Below, one piece after another: positions 28,026 to 36,218 of a DNA stretch of 64,000 nt (position 1 is the first letter of the stretch; each line of letters begins with the position of its first letter). The stretch spans positions 1-64,000 of the forward strand of contig CANJLB010000007.1 of the NCBI GenBank assembly GCA_947475065.1, written 5' to 3'. The notes beneath the pieces were generated by a model. The model searched no databases. It was given only the letters and a program-made list of their open reading frames with translations, and had not been told where the DNA came from. Source of the stretch: Opitutia bacterium. GTDB taxonomy: Bacteria > Verrucomicrobiota > Verrucomicrobiia > Opitutales > Opitutaceae. A program made the translations under genes and the position numbers.

Positions 28026-28835
28026 TCACATTTCGGCGTCAGCCAGCACCGCCAGCTCGGCGGGCTCCTCCGCCTCGGGCAACGGGTGGTCGCGCACGAA
28101 GTCGGCGAAGTGGACGAGCTCAAAACGGCCGTCCCAGTGCTCGACAATGGCGGTGAGCGACTCGACCCAGTCGCCGCTGTTCAGGTAATGAACGCTGTCC
28201 ACCATCATGTCGGCGGGCGTATGGATGTGGCCGCAAATCACGCCGTCGCAGCCGCGCTCGCGGGCGAGGCGCGCGATATGGTTCTCAAATTTTGAGACAT
28301 GGTTCACCGCGCTTTTCACGCGGCCCTTGATTGCCTTGCTCAGGGACCAGTATTCCTTGCCGCGCCACACGCGCCAGTGATTATATGTGCGGTTGAGCGT
28401 GAGGAGCATCTGGTAGCCCCAGTCGCCGAGGTGCGCGAGGAAGACGAAATTCCGGGTGACGGTGTCGAACACATCGCCGTGGAGCACGAGGTAGCGCCCA
28501 CGCGGGCCTTCGTGGATGTGCTCCTCGACGACGGCGAGATTTTCAAATTCAAACGGCAGAAACTTGGCGAGCACGTCGTCGTGGTTGCCGCGCAGGTAGA
28601 TGACCTGGGTGCCGCGTTTCTCCATGGTCTTGAGCACAAGGCGGACAAAGCGGGTGTGGGCGTTGGTCCACCGGCCGCCGCGCACGAGCTGCCAGCCATC
28701 GATGATGTCGCCGTTGAGGATAAGCTTCTCGCAGCGGGTGTGCCGGAGAAAGTGCGCGGCTTCGCGCGCCTTGCTGTCCGGCGTGCCGAGATGCACGTCG
28801 GACAAGATGACAGTGCGGACATGGAGTTTGCTCAT
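28026..28835 (-). CDS. plcP: PlcP-like metallophosphoesterase
   Basis: A 269-residue calcineurin-like phosphoesterase. Metal-binding motifs: SDVHLG (D-x-H), NGDIIDGW (G-D), RGNHDD (G-N-H-D), LHGDVFD and CGHIHTPA (G-H-x-H). Further features (HLGDWGYQMLLTLN, YWSLSKAIKGRVKSAVN, YLNSGDWVESLTAIVEHWDGRFELV) fit the family that includes Sinorhizobium PlcP, the phosphate-starvation phospholipase C often annotated as UDP-2,3-diacylglucosamine diphosphatase (LpxH-like). It is the last gene of a three-gene operon with two lipid-type glycosyltransferases; its ATG overlaps the stop of the preceding gene (ATGA). In that setting, cutting phospholipids to diacylglycerol is more likely than lipid A synthesis, but LpxH-like activity remains possible. 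Confidence 0.8.
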   Translation of the reverse strand: MSKLHVRTVILSDVHLGTPDSKAREAAHFLRHTRCEKLILNGDIIDGWQLVRGGRWTNAHTRFVRLVLKTMEKRGTQVIYLRGNHDDVLAKFLPFEFENLAVVEEHIHEGPRGRYLVLHGDVFDTVTRNFVFLAHLGDWGYQMLLTLNRTYNHWRVWRGKEYWSLSKAIKGRVKSAVNHVSKFENHIARLARERGCDGVICGHIHTPADMMVDSVHYLNSGDWVESLTAIVEHWDGRFELVHFADFVRDHPLPEAEEPAELAVLADAEM

Positions 28836-30019
28836 GGGAGGAAAGGGGCCGGGGTGCCGGCGGATGCGAGCACATGCGCGGCGATGTCGCGTGCGGCGTG
28901 CGGGCGGGAGAGCGGGGCCAGTGCGGCGCGCCACGCGCGCCAGACGCGGCCGCCGTCGGCCACCGCGTGGCGGCTGGCGGCGAGGATGGCGTCTGGGGTC
29001 TCCGCGAGCACACCGGCGCCGTGGCGGCGCAGCAGCTCCCAGTTGCCCTCCTCCTGGCCAGGGACGATCTGGTTGACGATCATCGGGCAGCGCGCGGCAA
29101 TGGCCTCCTGGGTGGTGGCCCCGCCGGCCTTGCTGACGACGAGATGGTGCGTGAGCAGCAGGTGTGGAATCTGGTCGGTCCAGCCGAGGATGTGAGTGGG
29201 GGCGGCGCGCCAGGTGGCAAGCTTTTGCAGCCGGCGGCGGAGCCGGTCATCCCGGCCCACGGCGACGGTGATCTCCCAGTCCGTCGCCGCGAGCAGTGGG
29301 GCGACCATCGCCTCGCCGTCGCGCGTAACGGAGTTGATGATGCAGAGCACGCGCGGCCGGCCGCCCAGCGCGAGGTCGGGCGGCGCGAGGTGTGCCTGCG
29401 CGGCGATGAACGCGGGCGTGGGAAACCCGAGGGCGTGGACGAGTTCCGGGGCGACCCCCGCGCGCCGGAGCACGTCGGCGGAGTCGGAGTTCGGCACATA
29501 CCAGCCGGCGCACGGCGCGCGCCACCAGATCGAGTTGATGCTGATGGAGTCGGTGACGATGTTGAAGCACGGCATGGCGGCGCGCCCGGCGCGCGCGAGT
29601 TCCGCGAGCATGAACGCGTAGACGGGATAGGTGCTGCACACGGCGACGGGCTGCTCGTGTTCCAGCCGCGCGGCCAGGCAGGCGGTCTCCGCGCGCAGGA
29701 ACCGCAGGCTGCGGCCGGGAAACTGGGAGCGGTCGAGCCAGCCATAGACGGACTGCCAGAGCCGCGGCGCGCGGTTGATGAGCGCGAGATAGCCGCGGCG
29801 CGAGACGGCGTTGAGGCGCGGCGAGGTTAGCGCAAAAACATCGGCGACGCTCGCCGTGCCCGGCGCAAACGCGGCGGCGAGGTTGCGTGCGGCGGCGTTG
29901 TGGCCTTCGCCAAAGCCGGCAGTGAGAATCAGAACCCGCGTGGCGCGGGCACGCCCGGCATCCCGCCTCGGACCAGCGGCATTCAACGGACCGGCGCAGG
30001 ATGACGATTGCGAGATCAT
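28832..30019 (-). CDS. MGDG-synthase-like glycosyltransferase (GT28)
   Basis: A 395-residue protein from ATG 30019. The N-terminal half matches the MGDG-synthase type fold (LILTAGFGEGHNAAARNLAAAF ... YLALINRAPRLWQSVYGWL) and the C-terminal half the MurG-like nucleotide-sugar site (VLCIINS, HILGWTDQIPHLLLTHHLVVSKAGGATTQEAIAARCP in pieces, PGQEEGN). Such enzymes add galactose or glucose to diacylglycerol on the inner membrane face. The start overlaps the GT4 stop and the stop overlaps the PlcP-like start (both ATGA), so the three genes are translationally coupled. True MurG is less likely: the protein is longer at the N terminus and has no cell-wall neighbours. Confidence 0.82.
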   Translation of the reverse strand: MISQSSSCAGPLNAAGPRRDAGRARATRVLILTAGFGEGHNAAARNLAAAFAPGTASVADVFALTSPRLNAVSRRGYLALINRAPRLWQSVYGWLDRSQFPGRSLRFLRAETACLAARLEHEQPVAVCSTYPVYAFMLAELARAGRAAMPCFNIVTDSISINSIWWRAPCAGWYVPNSDSADVLRRAGVAPELVHALGFPTPAFIAAQAHLAPPDLALGGRPRVLCIINSVTRDGEAMVAPLLAATDWEITVAVGRDDRLRRRLQKLATWRAAPTHILGWTDQIPHLLLTHHLVVSKAGGATTQEAIAARCPMIVNQIVPGQEEGNWELLRRHGAGVLAETPDAILAASRHAVADGGRVWRAWRAALAPLSRPHAARDIAAHVLASAGTPAPFLP

Positions 30020-31263
30020 GGGTGGGCGGCGGGCGGCGGGACCGCGGCGGATGAGACCGCCGGGGCGATTGCGGAAAAGGGCGGGACGGAGGCCACCGGT
30101 TGCATCCTGGCCATCGGATCCTGCCCGCCTGCCGCCGCGGCGATGACGGCGGCCAGGTCGGTCTCGAAGCCGGTGATGATATTGGCCCATGACTGTGGTT
30201 CGACCGTGGCGCGTGCGGCCGGGCCGAGGCGCGCACGCAGGCCGGGCTCGGCCGCAAGGCGGACGGCGGCGGCGATGAGCGCCTCGGGCTGCGCGCAGGG
30301 GACCGCGAGGCCGTTTGCGCCGTCGCGGACAAACTGTCGCGTGGCGGCATAGTCGAACGAGGCCGTGGCCAGACCGCTGGCCATCGCCTCGGTGAGGACG
30401 TTGCCAAACGTCTCCGTGAGGCTGGCGTGGATGTAGATGTCTGCCGAGGCGTAATGGAGCGCGAGTTCGTCGCGCGGAATGAAGCCGGTAAAAATCGCCC
30501 CCCGGAGCTCATTGCGCAGCGAGGCGCGCAGCGGGCCGTCGCCTACGAGCACGAAACGGCAGCAGTGGTTGGCCGAGCGCATCGCAGCGAACGCGCGCAG
30601 CAGCAACGGATAATTTTTCTCGGCGGCCATGCGACCGACATGGAGCACGACCGGGGTGTCCGGCCCGATGCCCCACGCGACCCGGAGCTTGGCCGAGCGA
30701 CGCGCAGGGGAAAACTGTCGCGTGTCCACGCCGCGTGAGAGCAGGGTGACGTGGCGGAAACCCAGCGTGCCGAGCTCGGCGCAGAGCTCGCGGGTGGGCA
30801 CGAAGCTGAGGTGTGCGCGGTTGTGCGCCCGGCGCAACCACGCGAGCGCCAAGCGGCGCAGCGGCGCGCAGCCATAATGGCCGGCGTAGGCGTGGAAATT
30901 GGTGTGAAAGCTCGTCGTGACCGGCAACCCCAGCGCGAGCGCCGCCGTGATGGCGGACGTGCCCAGCGGCCCCTCGGTGGCGACATGGACGAGGTCGGGC
31001 CGGTCGGCCCGCCAGATTTTTTTCAATTGTCCCCAAGCCGGCAGACCGAGGCGCAGCAGCGGGTAACCGGGGATTGGCAGGCCGGGCAGCGCGATTTCGC
31101 GAAACTCCGGGTGCGAGGCGTCGCCGGGCAGGTCATGGCGGCGCGGGCGATAGACCGTGACCATGTGACCCCGGTGGCCCAGCTCGCGGGCGAGCGTGCC
31201 AAACGTCATCGCCACGCCGTTGATTTCCGGCGGAAAGGTTTCGGTGACAATGGCGAGTTTCAC
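30016..31263 (-). CDS. GT4 glycosyltransferase, Agt-like
   Basis: About 415 residues. I favour GTG 31263 (VKLAIVTETFPPEINGVA) over an upstream ATG at 31293, because GT4 enzymes begin with this strand. Motifs: TSFHTNFHAYAGHYG, VLHVGRMAAEKNYPLLLRAF, FVLVGDGP and the E-x7-E signature ETFGNVLTE. It belongs with GT4 enzymes that glycosylate lipids. In several bacteria a GT4 of this kind (Agt) is paired with PlcP and makes glycolipids from diacylglycerol under phosphate limitation; the same pairing occurs here, with a GT28 between them. The C-terminal 50 residues are Ala/Pro-rich and probably disordered. It is the first gene of the operon; I found no convincing Pho box upstream. Confidence 0.82.
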   Translation of the reverse strand: MKLAIVTETFPPEINGVAMTFGTLARELGHRGHMVTVYRPRRHDLPGDASHPEFREIALPGLPIPGYPLLRLGLPAWGQLKKIWRADRPDLVHVATEGPLGTSAITAALALGLPVTTSFHTNFHAYAGHYGCAPLRRLALAWLRRAHNRAHLSFVPTRELCAELGTLGFRHVTLLSRGVDTRQFSPARRSAKLRVAWGIGPDTPVVLHVGRMAAEKNYPLLLRAFAAMRSANHCCRFVLVGDGPLRASLRNELRGAIFTGFIPRDELALHYASADIYIHASLTETFGNVLTEAMASGLATASFDYAATRQFVRDGANGLAVPCAQPEALIAAAVRLAAEPGLRARLGPAARATVEPQSWANIITGFETDLAAVIAAAAGGQDPMARMQPVASVPPFSAIAPAVSSAAVPPPAAHP

Positions 31264-31435
31264 GTGGATGTGGCCAGCGCCGGGCGCTGGCATCCGTCAG
31301 TTTCCCTATCTTCCACGGCCGTTGGGTGTCGGATAGGTTACAATTGGGAAAATCTGTGCCCATGGGGCGCAGTTCGAGCGAGTTTTCACAAACTTCGGCT
31401 CGGCAAACTGGCTTGGGTCCGTCAAATTTCCGCGC

Positions 31436-32584
31436 ATGCCCAAACCAACTGGCGGCACCATCGGCATTCTCACGGCAGGCGGCGACTGCCCCGGCCTCAA
31501 CGCTGTCATCCGCGGCGTGGCCAAGGCCGCGATGCATCACGGCATCCGCGTGCTGGGCATCCGCGACGGTTTTCGGGGCCTTGTCGAGAACCGCACCATC
31601 GAGCTCAACAACAGCCTCGTCAGCGGCATTTTGACGCAGGGCGGCACGTTTCTGGGCAGCAGCCGCGACAAGCCGCACAAGATGCCGGTCGGCCACGGCG
31701 TCGTGGACCAGACCGCCGTCGCGGTGAGAAATTATCGCCGGCTCAAGCTCGACTGCCTCGTCTGCCTTGGCGGCAATGGCACGCAGAAAAATGCGCTGCG
31801 TCTCCACGAGCGCGGCGGCATCAATGTGCTCACGCTGCCCAAGACCATTGACAACGATGTGGCCGAGACGGACATCACGTTCGGCTTCGATTCCGCCATG
31901 TCCATCGCCACCGAGGCGATTGACCGCCTGCACACCACGGCGACGAGCCACCATCGCATCATCGTCTGCGAGATCATGGGCCACGACGCCGGCTGGCTGT
32001 GTCTCGGCGCGGGCATCGCCGGCGGGGCGGACGTGATTCTCATCCCGGAAATTCCCTATGATCTCGATGCCGTGGTCCGCACGCTCACGCAGCGTCGCCG
32101 CAGCGGGAAGCGGTTTTCCATTATCGCGGTCGCCGAGGGCATCGTGTCAAAGGCCGAGGCCGGGCGTCGCGCGCAGCAGGGGAAGAAAACGAAAAAAAAC
32201 GCCGACCCTGATGCCGCGCCCGCCGTCATCGCGCCACACGCGCCCGACGCCGTGCACCTGGTGCATGAGTCGGTGGCGAGCCGGCTCGCGCGGCACATCC
32301 AGCAGCTCACTGGCGTCGAGGCGCGCGTCACATCGCTGGGCCATGTGCAGCGCGGCGGCCCGCCGACGGCTTTCGACCGCCTGCTCTGCACACGTCTCGG
32401 CACCAAGGCCGGCGAGCTGCTCGCGCAGGGCCACTACAACATCATGGTCGGCGTGAAAGGCACCGAGTGTGTGCCCGTGCCGCTGGAAAACGTCGCCGGC
32501 TTCAAGCGCACAGTCCCGCCCGACCATGCTTGGATCAAGACCGCGCGTCTCGTTGAGACGTGCCTCGGCGACGAGGCGGTGTGA
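31436..32584 (+). CDS. pfkA: 6-phosphofructokinase (PfkA family)
   Basis: A 382-residue [16 protein letters not shown] (N-terminal nucleotide loop), GGNGTQ, the catalytic PKTIDND (Asp general base), EIMGHDAGW and the substrate loop [18 protein letters not shown]. At the donor-specificity positions it has Gly in GGNG and Lys in PKTIDND. Lys alone recalls PPi-type enzymes, but Gly with Lys occurs in ATP-using members such as those of actinomycetes, so ATP use is my prediction. The Asp that normally follows the two Gly is replaced by Asn, as in some long-clade PFKs. A Lys/Ala-rich insert lies at about residues 240-265. It is divergent from the glycolipid operon and is the committed step of glycolysis. 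Confidence 0.92.
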   Translation: MPKPTGGTIGILTAGGDCPGLNAVIRGVAKAAMHHGIRVLGIRDGFRGLVENRTIELNNSLVSGILTQGGTFLGSSRDKPHKMPVGHGVVDQTAVAVRNYRRLKLDCLVCLGGNGTQKNALRLHERGGINVLTLPKTIDNDVAETDITFGFDSAMSIATEAIDRLHTTATSHHRIIVCEIMGHDAGWLCLGAGIAGGADVILIPEIPYDLDAVVRTLTQRRRSGKRFSIIAVAEGIVSKAEAGRRAQQGKKTKKNADPDAAPAVIAPHAPDAVHLVHESVASRLARHIQQLTGVEARVTSLGHVQRGGPPTAFDRLLCTRLGTKAGELLAQGHYNIMVGVKGTECVPVPLENVAGFKRTVPPDHAWIKTARLVETCLGDEAV

Positions 32585-32590
32585 GCGGGC

Positions 32591-32968
32591 TCAGGCCGCC
32601 GAAGGCGGCTGGCCGGTGGCGGGCGTACTGGCGACTGGCGGCGCGGCTAGCGCGGAAACCAGGGCAGTCACCGGGGCGGATTTGTTGCGCGGCGCTGTTT
32701 TCGCGCGATTGGCGGCGGCGGCTCGCGCATTTTTTACCTTGGCCTTTCGGGCGAGCGCGGTTTTGGCCGCAGCCAGTTGTTTTTTCAGGGTCTTGGCCTC
32801 CTTGCGGGCTTGTTTGGCCGTTTTTTTGCCCTGCTTCACGATCTTTCTGGCGTGCTTAAAATCGGCCTTGGCGGCCAAAGCCCGTTTCTTGGCGAGGACG
32901 AGTCTGGCGGACAGCTCGCGGAGGTTGATGGCGGAATGCGCCGGCTTGGTTCCAGAGGTAGTTTTCAT
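32591..32968 (-). CDS. Histone H1-like Lys/Ala-rich basic protein
   Basis: A 125-residue, very basic protein: an N-terminal helical part (INLRELSARLVLAKKRAL) followed by alternating A/K/R stretches (KIVKQGKKTAKQARKEAKTL) and an Ala/Pro/Thr tail. The composition resembles histone H1-like nucleoid proteins (HctA/HC1 type, known in Chlamydiae and other bacteria), so DNA binding is plausible. It converges on the phosphofructokinase gene, ending 7 bases after that gene's stop. No enzymatic motif is present. Confidence 0.65.
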   Translation of the reverse strand: MKTTSGTKPAHSAINLRELSARLVLAKKRALAAKADFKHARKIVKQGKKTAKQARKEAKTLKKQLAAAKTALARKAKVKNARAAAANRAKTAPRNKSAPVTALVSALAAPPVASTPATGQPPSAA

Positions 32969-33315
32969 GGGTATGCGGGAAAAGCTCCGTGCACGATTGC
33001 GTCGGTGACAACTGGGTTACGGCCTTGGCGGAGGGCCTGCAACCCTGGGAATGTTACATTTGCACCCGGTCCGCGGGGTGGCTGCGGGCCGTAACGGCGG
33101 ACACAGGGCAGTGGCCCGGGTTGCCCGGTGATTGAGGTGCTGCACGTCCCCGCGCGCTGATTTGCAGGCGGCCACCCAGCCATGGACCGGGCGTGAGCCA
33201 GACAGCAAGGCCATCTGGGGGACCAGCCCGTCCGGTGGATTTTCCAGAACGTCACTTGGGCGACATCAACCTGCCACACAACCGGTCCATGATGCATGCG
33301 AACCACCTTCCACCT
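32969..33315. other. Intergenic stretch without a supported gene
   Basis: About 350 bases between the histone-like gene (minus) and the lamin-tail PEP-CTERM gene (plus), holding promoters for both divergent genes by position. Overlapping open frames on both strands lack motifs, signal peptides and a consistent codon pattern. No hairpin with a T tract is seen. Confidence 0.5.
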
Positions 33316-34044
33316 ATGTTCTCACGTCCTCTCCTTCTGCTCTCCGCGGCATTTGCCCTTGCCGCCACGTTTCCTGCCGCAACCAGCGCCCAGCTCATCA
33401 TCACCGAGGTGATGCCGACCGGGTCATCGAACGCCATTTACGCCGCCGACTGGTTTGAACTCACCAACAAGGGAGTCAGCACGGTGGATCTCACGGGTTT
33501 CAAGATGGATGACAACTCCCACGCGTTCGGCAGCGCGGTCGCGCTGCGCAACGTTACCAGTATCGCCGCCGGCCAGTCGGTGGTGTTTTTCGAAGGCAAC
33601 GCAAGCGGCTCCACCGACGCCACGATCCAGACGAACTTCATCGCCGCTTGGTTCGGTGGCAGCGCCCCCTCCGGCTTCACCATGGGTGCCTACGGCGGCT
33701 CGGGCGTCGGCCTCAGTGCCAACGCCGACGAGGTGAACCTTTTCGACAGCGGCGGCAATTTCGTCACCGGCGTCGTCTGGACTACGACGGCTTCGATTAC
33801 CGCCAGTTTCGACAATCACGCAGCCACCAGACCGGGAACCGGTCCGACGCAGAACATCGTCAACGCCCTGAGTGCGGTCGGCCAGTTCGGCGCATTCACC
33901 GCGTTCGACAGCGCCGCCGTCGGCTCGCCTGGAGTGATCGCCAACTCCGCCACCGTCCCCGAGCCGGCCACGTCGGCCGCGATCTGCGGTGCGCTCGCCC
34001 TGGTCGGCACCCTGCTGCGCCGCCGTGCCGCGCGGGTGCAATGA
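33316..34044 (+). CDS. Lamin-tail-domain PEP-CTERM protein
   Basis: A 242-residue secreted protein. ATG 33316 begins a good signal peptide (MFSRPLLLLSAAFALAATFPA...SAQ). The mature start LIITEVMPTGSS ... DWFELTNKGVSTVDLTGFKMDD matches the lamin-tail domain (LTD), an immunoglobulin-like fold common in bacterial surface proteins and nucleases. The C terminus carries VPEPATSAAICGALALVG followed by LRRRAARVQ, a PEP-CTERM signal. It is followed after about 57 bases by another PEP-CTERM gene. Export by exosortase and a role at the cell surface or in matrix are inferred. Confidence 0.82.
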   Translation: MFSRPLLLLSAAFALAATFPAATSAQLIITEVMPTGSSNAIYAADWFELTNKGVSTVDLTGFKMDDNSHAFGSAVALRNVTSIAAGQSVVFFEGNASGSTDATIQTNFIAAWFGGSAPSGFTMGAYGGSGVGLSANADEVNLFDSGGNFVTGVVWTTTASITASFDNHAATRPGTGPTQNIVNALSAVGQFGAFTAFDSAAVGSPGVIANSATVPEPATSAAICGALALVGTLLRRRAARVQ

Positions 34045-34101
34045 TTTTTCTTTCATCATCCGTCCACCCACTTCCGCTCACCGCCCAAAAACTTTTCTGC
34101 C

Positions 34102-35823
34102 ATGAACTCCCTCGTCTCCCGTATCTCTTCCGCCATCGGCGCGATCCTGCTCGCCCTCGTTCCCGCCGCCCGCGCGCAATTCGGCCCGACAACAGCGTTC
34201 GTCCTGACCGGCACCAATGTATCCGCCACCGCTGGTGCGACCACCACCACGCTCGGTGGCGTGACGTTCGTCAACCAAGGCCTCGTGGGCGTCGGTCGCA
34301 TTGACGCCGTAGCGATTGACGCGTTTGGCGAGTCACTCGGCTCCGTCTCGGGACTCCAGGTCACAAACTGGAGCGTCAACGGTGGTGGCAACTACAGCGG
34401 TAGTTTCGCGTTCACGCCCGACCGCGGCTACAACGCCGGGGGCCAGTTCTCCAATTACGCCGCCCGTATCCAGCAGGTGGACTTTACGTTCACCCCCAAC
34501 TCCAGTACGGCCACCAGCGGCATCGCGCAAAATCAGTTCAGCTTCACCTACAATGCCGCCGCGTCCACGAAGTTCACCTACGATTCCGGCGGCGGCACGT
34601 TCGTCGCCACCACCGGCCTCGTGCCCGACAGCAGTAGCACGCTCGCCGGGGCCACGGTTCCATTCGTCACCCTCTCCAACGGCGGCGCGACTAACACCAC
34701 CCTAGGCGGCACCGTCATCAACCGTGTCACCCTCGACACCGAGGGCCTCGCACTGCGGGCCGATGGCTCCGGCTACGCCAGCGACGAATACGGCGCGAAC
34801 ATCTACCATTTCAACAGCGCCAAGCAGATTGACGCCGTTATCACGCCGCCCGCCGCAGTTTTGCCGCACGTTGCCGGTGGCGCGCTCAACTTCAGCTCCG
34901 AAGTAAGCAACGTGGACGGCCGCCGCGGCAACCAGGGCATGGAGGGCGTCGCGCTCTCGCCCGATGGCACCCAGCTTTTCGGTCTCATGCAGAGCGCCAC
35001 GATCCAGGACTCCGGCTCCGGCAACCAAGGCCGCCTCGATACCCGCCTGTTCGTCTATGATGTCAACGCTGCGGGCACCACCAGCACGCTTTCCGCCGAA
35101 TACGTCATCCGTCTGCCGACGTTGAATGACACTGGCACCGGGACGCCCAACAAGGCCGCCGCGCAGAGCGAGATCATCGCCCTCGACGCCACCCACCTCC
35201 TTGTCCTCTCCCGCGAGGGCAACGGCAAAGGCACGACCACCGGGCTCGTCCCCGATTTCAAGAGCGTGCTCCTCATGGACCTCGCTGCTGCGACCAACAT
35301 CGTCGGACTCTTCGACGGCACCGCCGGCGACATCACCCCCGGCAGCGGCACCGCGCTCGCCCCCGGCATTACGCCCATCACCTACGCCGAGGCCGTCAAC
35401 CTGCTCAACACTGCGCAGCTTGGAAAATTCGGCCTTAACCTGAACAGCGGCCTCACCGCCGACCTCAACTCCCTCTCAGAGAAATGGGAGGGCATGGCTC
35501 TCGCGCCCACGGGCAATCCCAACGAGTATTTTCTCTTCGTGGCCAACGACAACGATTTCATCAGCGGTTCCACTGTCATGCGCGGTCTGAATGGCAATCT
35601 CAACTCGCCCATCAACGCGCTGACGGCCAACGGCGTGCCCGTGCAAAACGACACGATGTTCCTGGCCTACCGCGTGACCCTCGACGGCATCGCCCCCATC
35701 GCGTCACTCTCGGCCATCCCCGAACCGTCTACCTGGGCAGCCTTGTCCGGTGGCGCAGTGCTCCTCGTTGCGCTGATGCGGCGGTTCGGTGGTCGTGGAC
35801 GCACACAACGGCGGCTGGCGTAG
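34102..35823 (+). CDS. Esterase-like phytase-domain PEP-CTERM protein
   Basis: A 573-residue secreted protein: signal peptide MNSLVSRISSAIGAILLALVPAARA, an N-terminal domain of about 200 residues, then a domain with DTEGLALRADGSGYASDEYG and NQGMEGVALSPDGTQLFGLMQSA, typical of the esterase-like-activity-of-phytase family (beta-propeller), and a tail AIPEPSTWAALSGGAVLL then LMRRFGGRGR, the PEP-CTERM signal. Such proteins are thought to hydrolyse phosphate or other esters outside the cytoplasm, but activity cannot be read from sequence alone. It follows the lamin-tail gene closely, so the pair may be cotranscribed. Confidence 0.85.
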   Translation: MNSLVSRISSAIGAILLALVPAARAQFGPTTAFVLTGTNVSATAGATTTTLGGVTFVNQGLVGVGRIDAVAIDAFGESLGSVSGLQVTNWSVNGGGNYSGSFAFTPDRGYNAGGQFSNYAARIQQVDFTFTPNSSTATSGIAQNQFSFTYNAAASTKFTYDSGGGTFVATTGLVPDSSSTLAGATVPFVTLSNGGATNTTLGGTVINRVTLDTEGLALRADGSGYASDEYGANIYHFNSAKQIDAVITPPAAVLPHVAGGALNFSSEVSNVDGRRGNQGMEGVALSPDGTQLFGLMQSATIQDSGSGNQGRLDTRLFVYDVNAAGTTSTLSAEYVIRLPTLNDTGTGTPNKAAAQSEIIALDATHLLVLSREGNGKGTTTGLVPDFKSVLLMDLAAATNIVGLFDGTAGDITPGSGTALAPGITPITYAEAVNLLNTAQLGKFGLNLNSGLTADLNSLSEKWEGMALAPTGNPNEYFLFVANDNDFISGSTVMRGLNGNLNSPINALTANGVPVQNDTMFLAYRVTLDGIAPIASLSAIPEPSTWAALSGGAVLLVALMRRFGGRGRTQRRLA

Positions 35824-35933
35824 GACGAGCTGTGGGACTGCACCGACTGCCAATCGAAGCGGCGGGGGAGTGTAGGTGTGTGGGCTTTTTACCGGCCAAA
35901 AATTCATGAGATGGAGCCTCGAAAACTTAAAAC

Positions 35934-35953
35934 GGCTACAGTGTGGCTACAGT
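35934..35953 (+). repeat. Direct repeat GGCTACAGT x2 near att relic
   Basis: Two copies of GGCTACAGT (35934-35942 and 35945-35953), 11 bases apart, in an AT-richer patch about 50 bases before the tRNA-Leu fragment. Tandem short repeats like these are typical arm-type integrase binding sites beside an attachment core, which is my inference. Confidence 0.5.
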
Positions 35954-36000
35954 AGGATCGTAAGTAACACGGCAGTAACATATAAACTTTGCCCTAGAAG

Positions 36001-36045
36001 CCGTTGCCGCAAGGCGTGCAGGTTCAAGTCCTGTCCCGAGCACCA
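36001..36045 (+). other. tRNA-Leu 3' fragment (attachment-site relic)
   Basis: The stretch contains, in order, the class II variable arm GCCGCAAGGC (36006-36015), the T arm GCAGG-TTCAAGT-CCTGT (36018-36034), the acceptor 3' strand CCCGAGC, A73 and an encoded CCA (36043-36045). This is the 3' half of a leucine tRNA. No matching 5' half (a GCTCGGG acceptor strand, D arm) occurs upstream, and the bases before 36000 do not form an anticodon arm with it. It is therefore a duplicated 3' end of the type left by integrase-mediated insertion at tRNA genes, not a working tRNA. Confidence 0.75.
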
Positions 36046-36105
36046 AATACGTGTGAGGGCGATTTCATGTGAGCTTTACAACAATTTCTGTGGGAGTTGC
36101 TACGG

Positions 36106-36145
36106 AGTGCGTTGACCCCAACGCACTGAACCCGTTGAGGTCAAC
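36106..36145 (+). promoter_or_regulatory. Paired palindromes before MFS pump gene
   Basis: Two related 12-bp palindromic sites: GTTGACCCCAAC (36111-36122), itself inside a 9-bp perfect inverted repeat AGTGCGTTG / CAACGCACT (36106-36127), and GTTGAGGTCAAC (36134-36145). Their starts are 23 bases apart, about two helical turns, and they end 73 bases before the MFS gene. This is what a dimeric regulator pair site looks like; the regulator is not in the window. Confidence 0.45.
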
Positions 36146-36218
36146 CGGTTCCACCTCCGCGCCATTCCGCATGGCGGTCTCTTGACTCCCGATACGTGCC
36201 GGTGACTGTGGCGGCCGC

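Noticed and set aside
28026-28835. LpxH as the only label for the metallophosphoesterase
   Set aside because: The GDWVES-AIVEH stretch and glycosyltransferase partners fit PlcP better; LpxH-like activity is kept as an alternative, not the main call.
28832-30019. MurG (peptidoglycan glycosyltransferase)
   Set aside because: The N-terminal half matches the MGDG-synthase type domain, and the operon partners are lipid enzymes rather than mur genes.
31264-31435. A Pho box upstream of the glycolipid operon
   Set aside because: No direct repeat close to CTGTCAT with proper spacing is present on either strand, so phosphate control is inferred only from gene content.
32585-32640. A terminator between pfkA and the histone-like gene
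   Set aside because: The GGCCGCC-GAA-GGCGGC inverted repeat is part of the coding end of the histone-like gene and has no T tract on either strand.
35881-36045. A complete tRNA-Leu or a tRNA-Leu split by a group I intron
   Set aside because: No 5' acceptor strand complementary to CCCGAGC, no D arm and no anticodon arm were found upstream; the sequence CTTAAAA at 35926-35932 is not in a suitable stem. A 3' fragment fits better.
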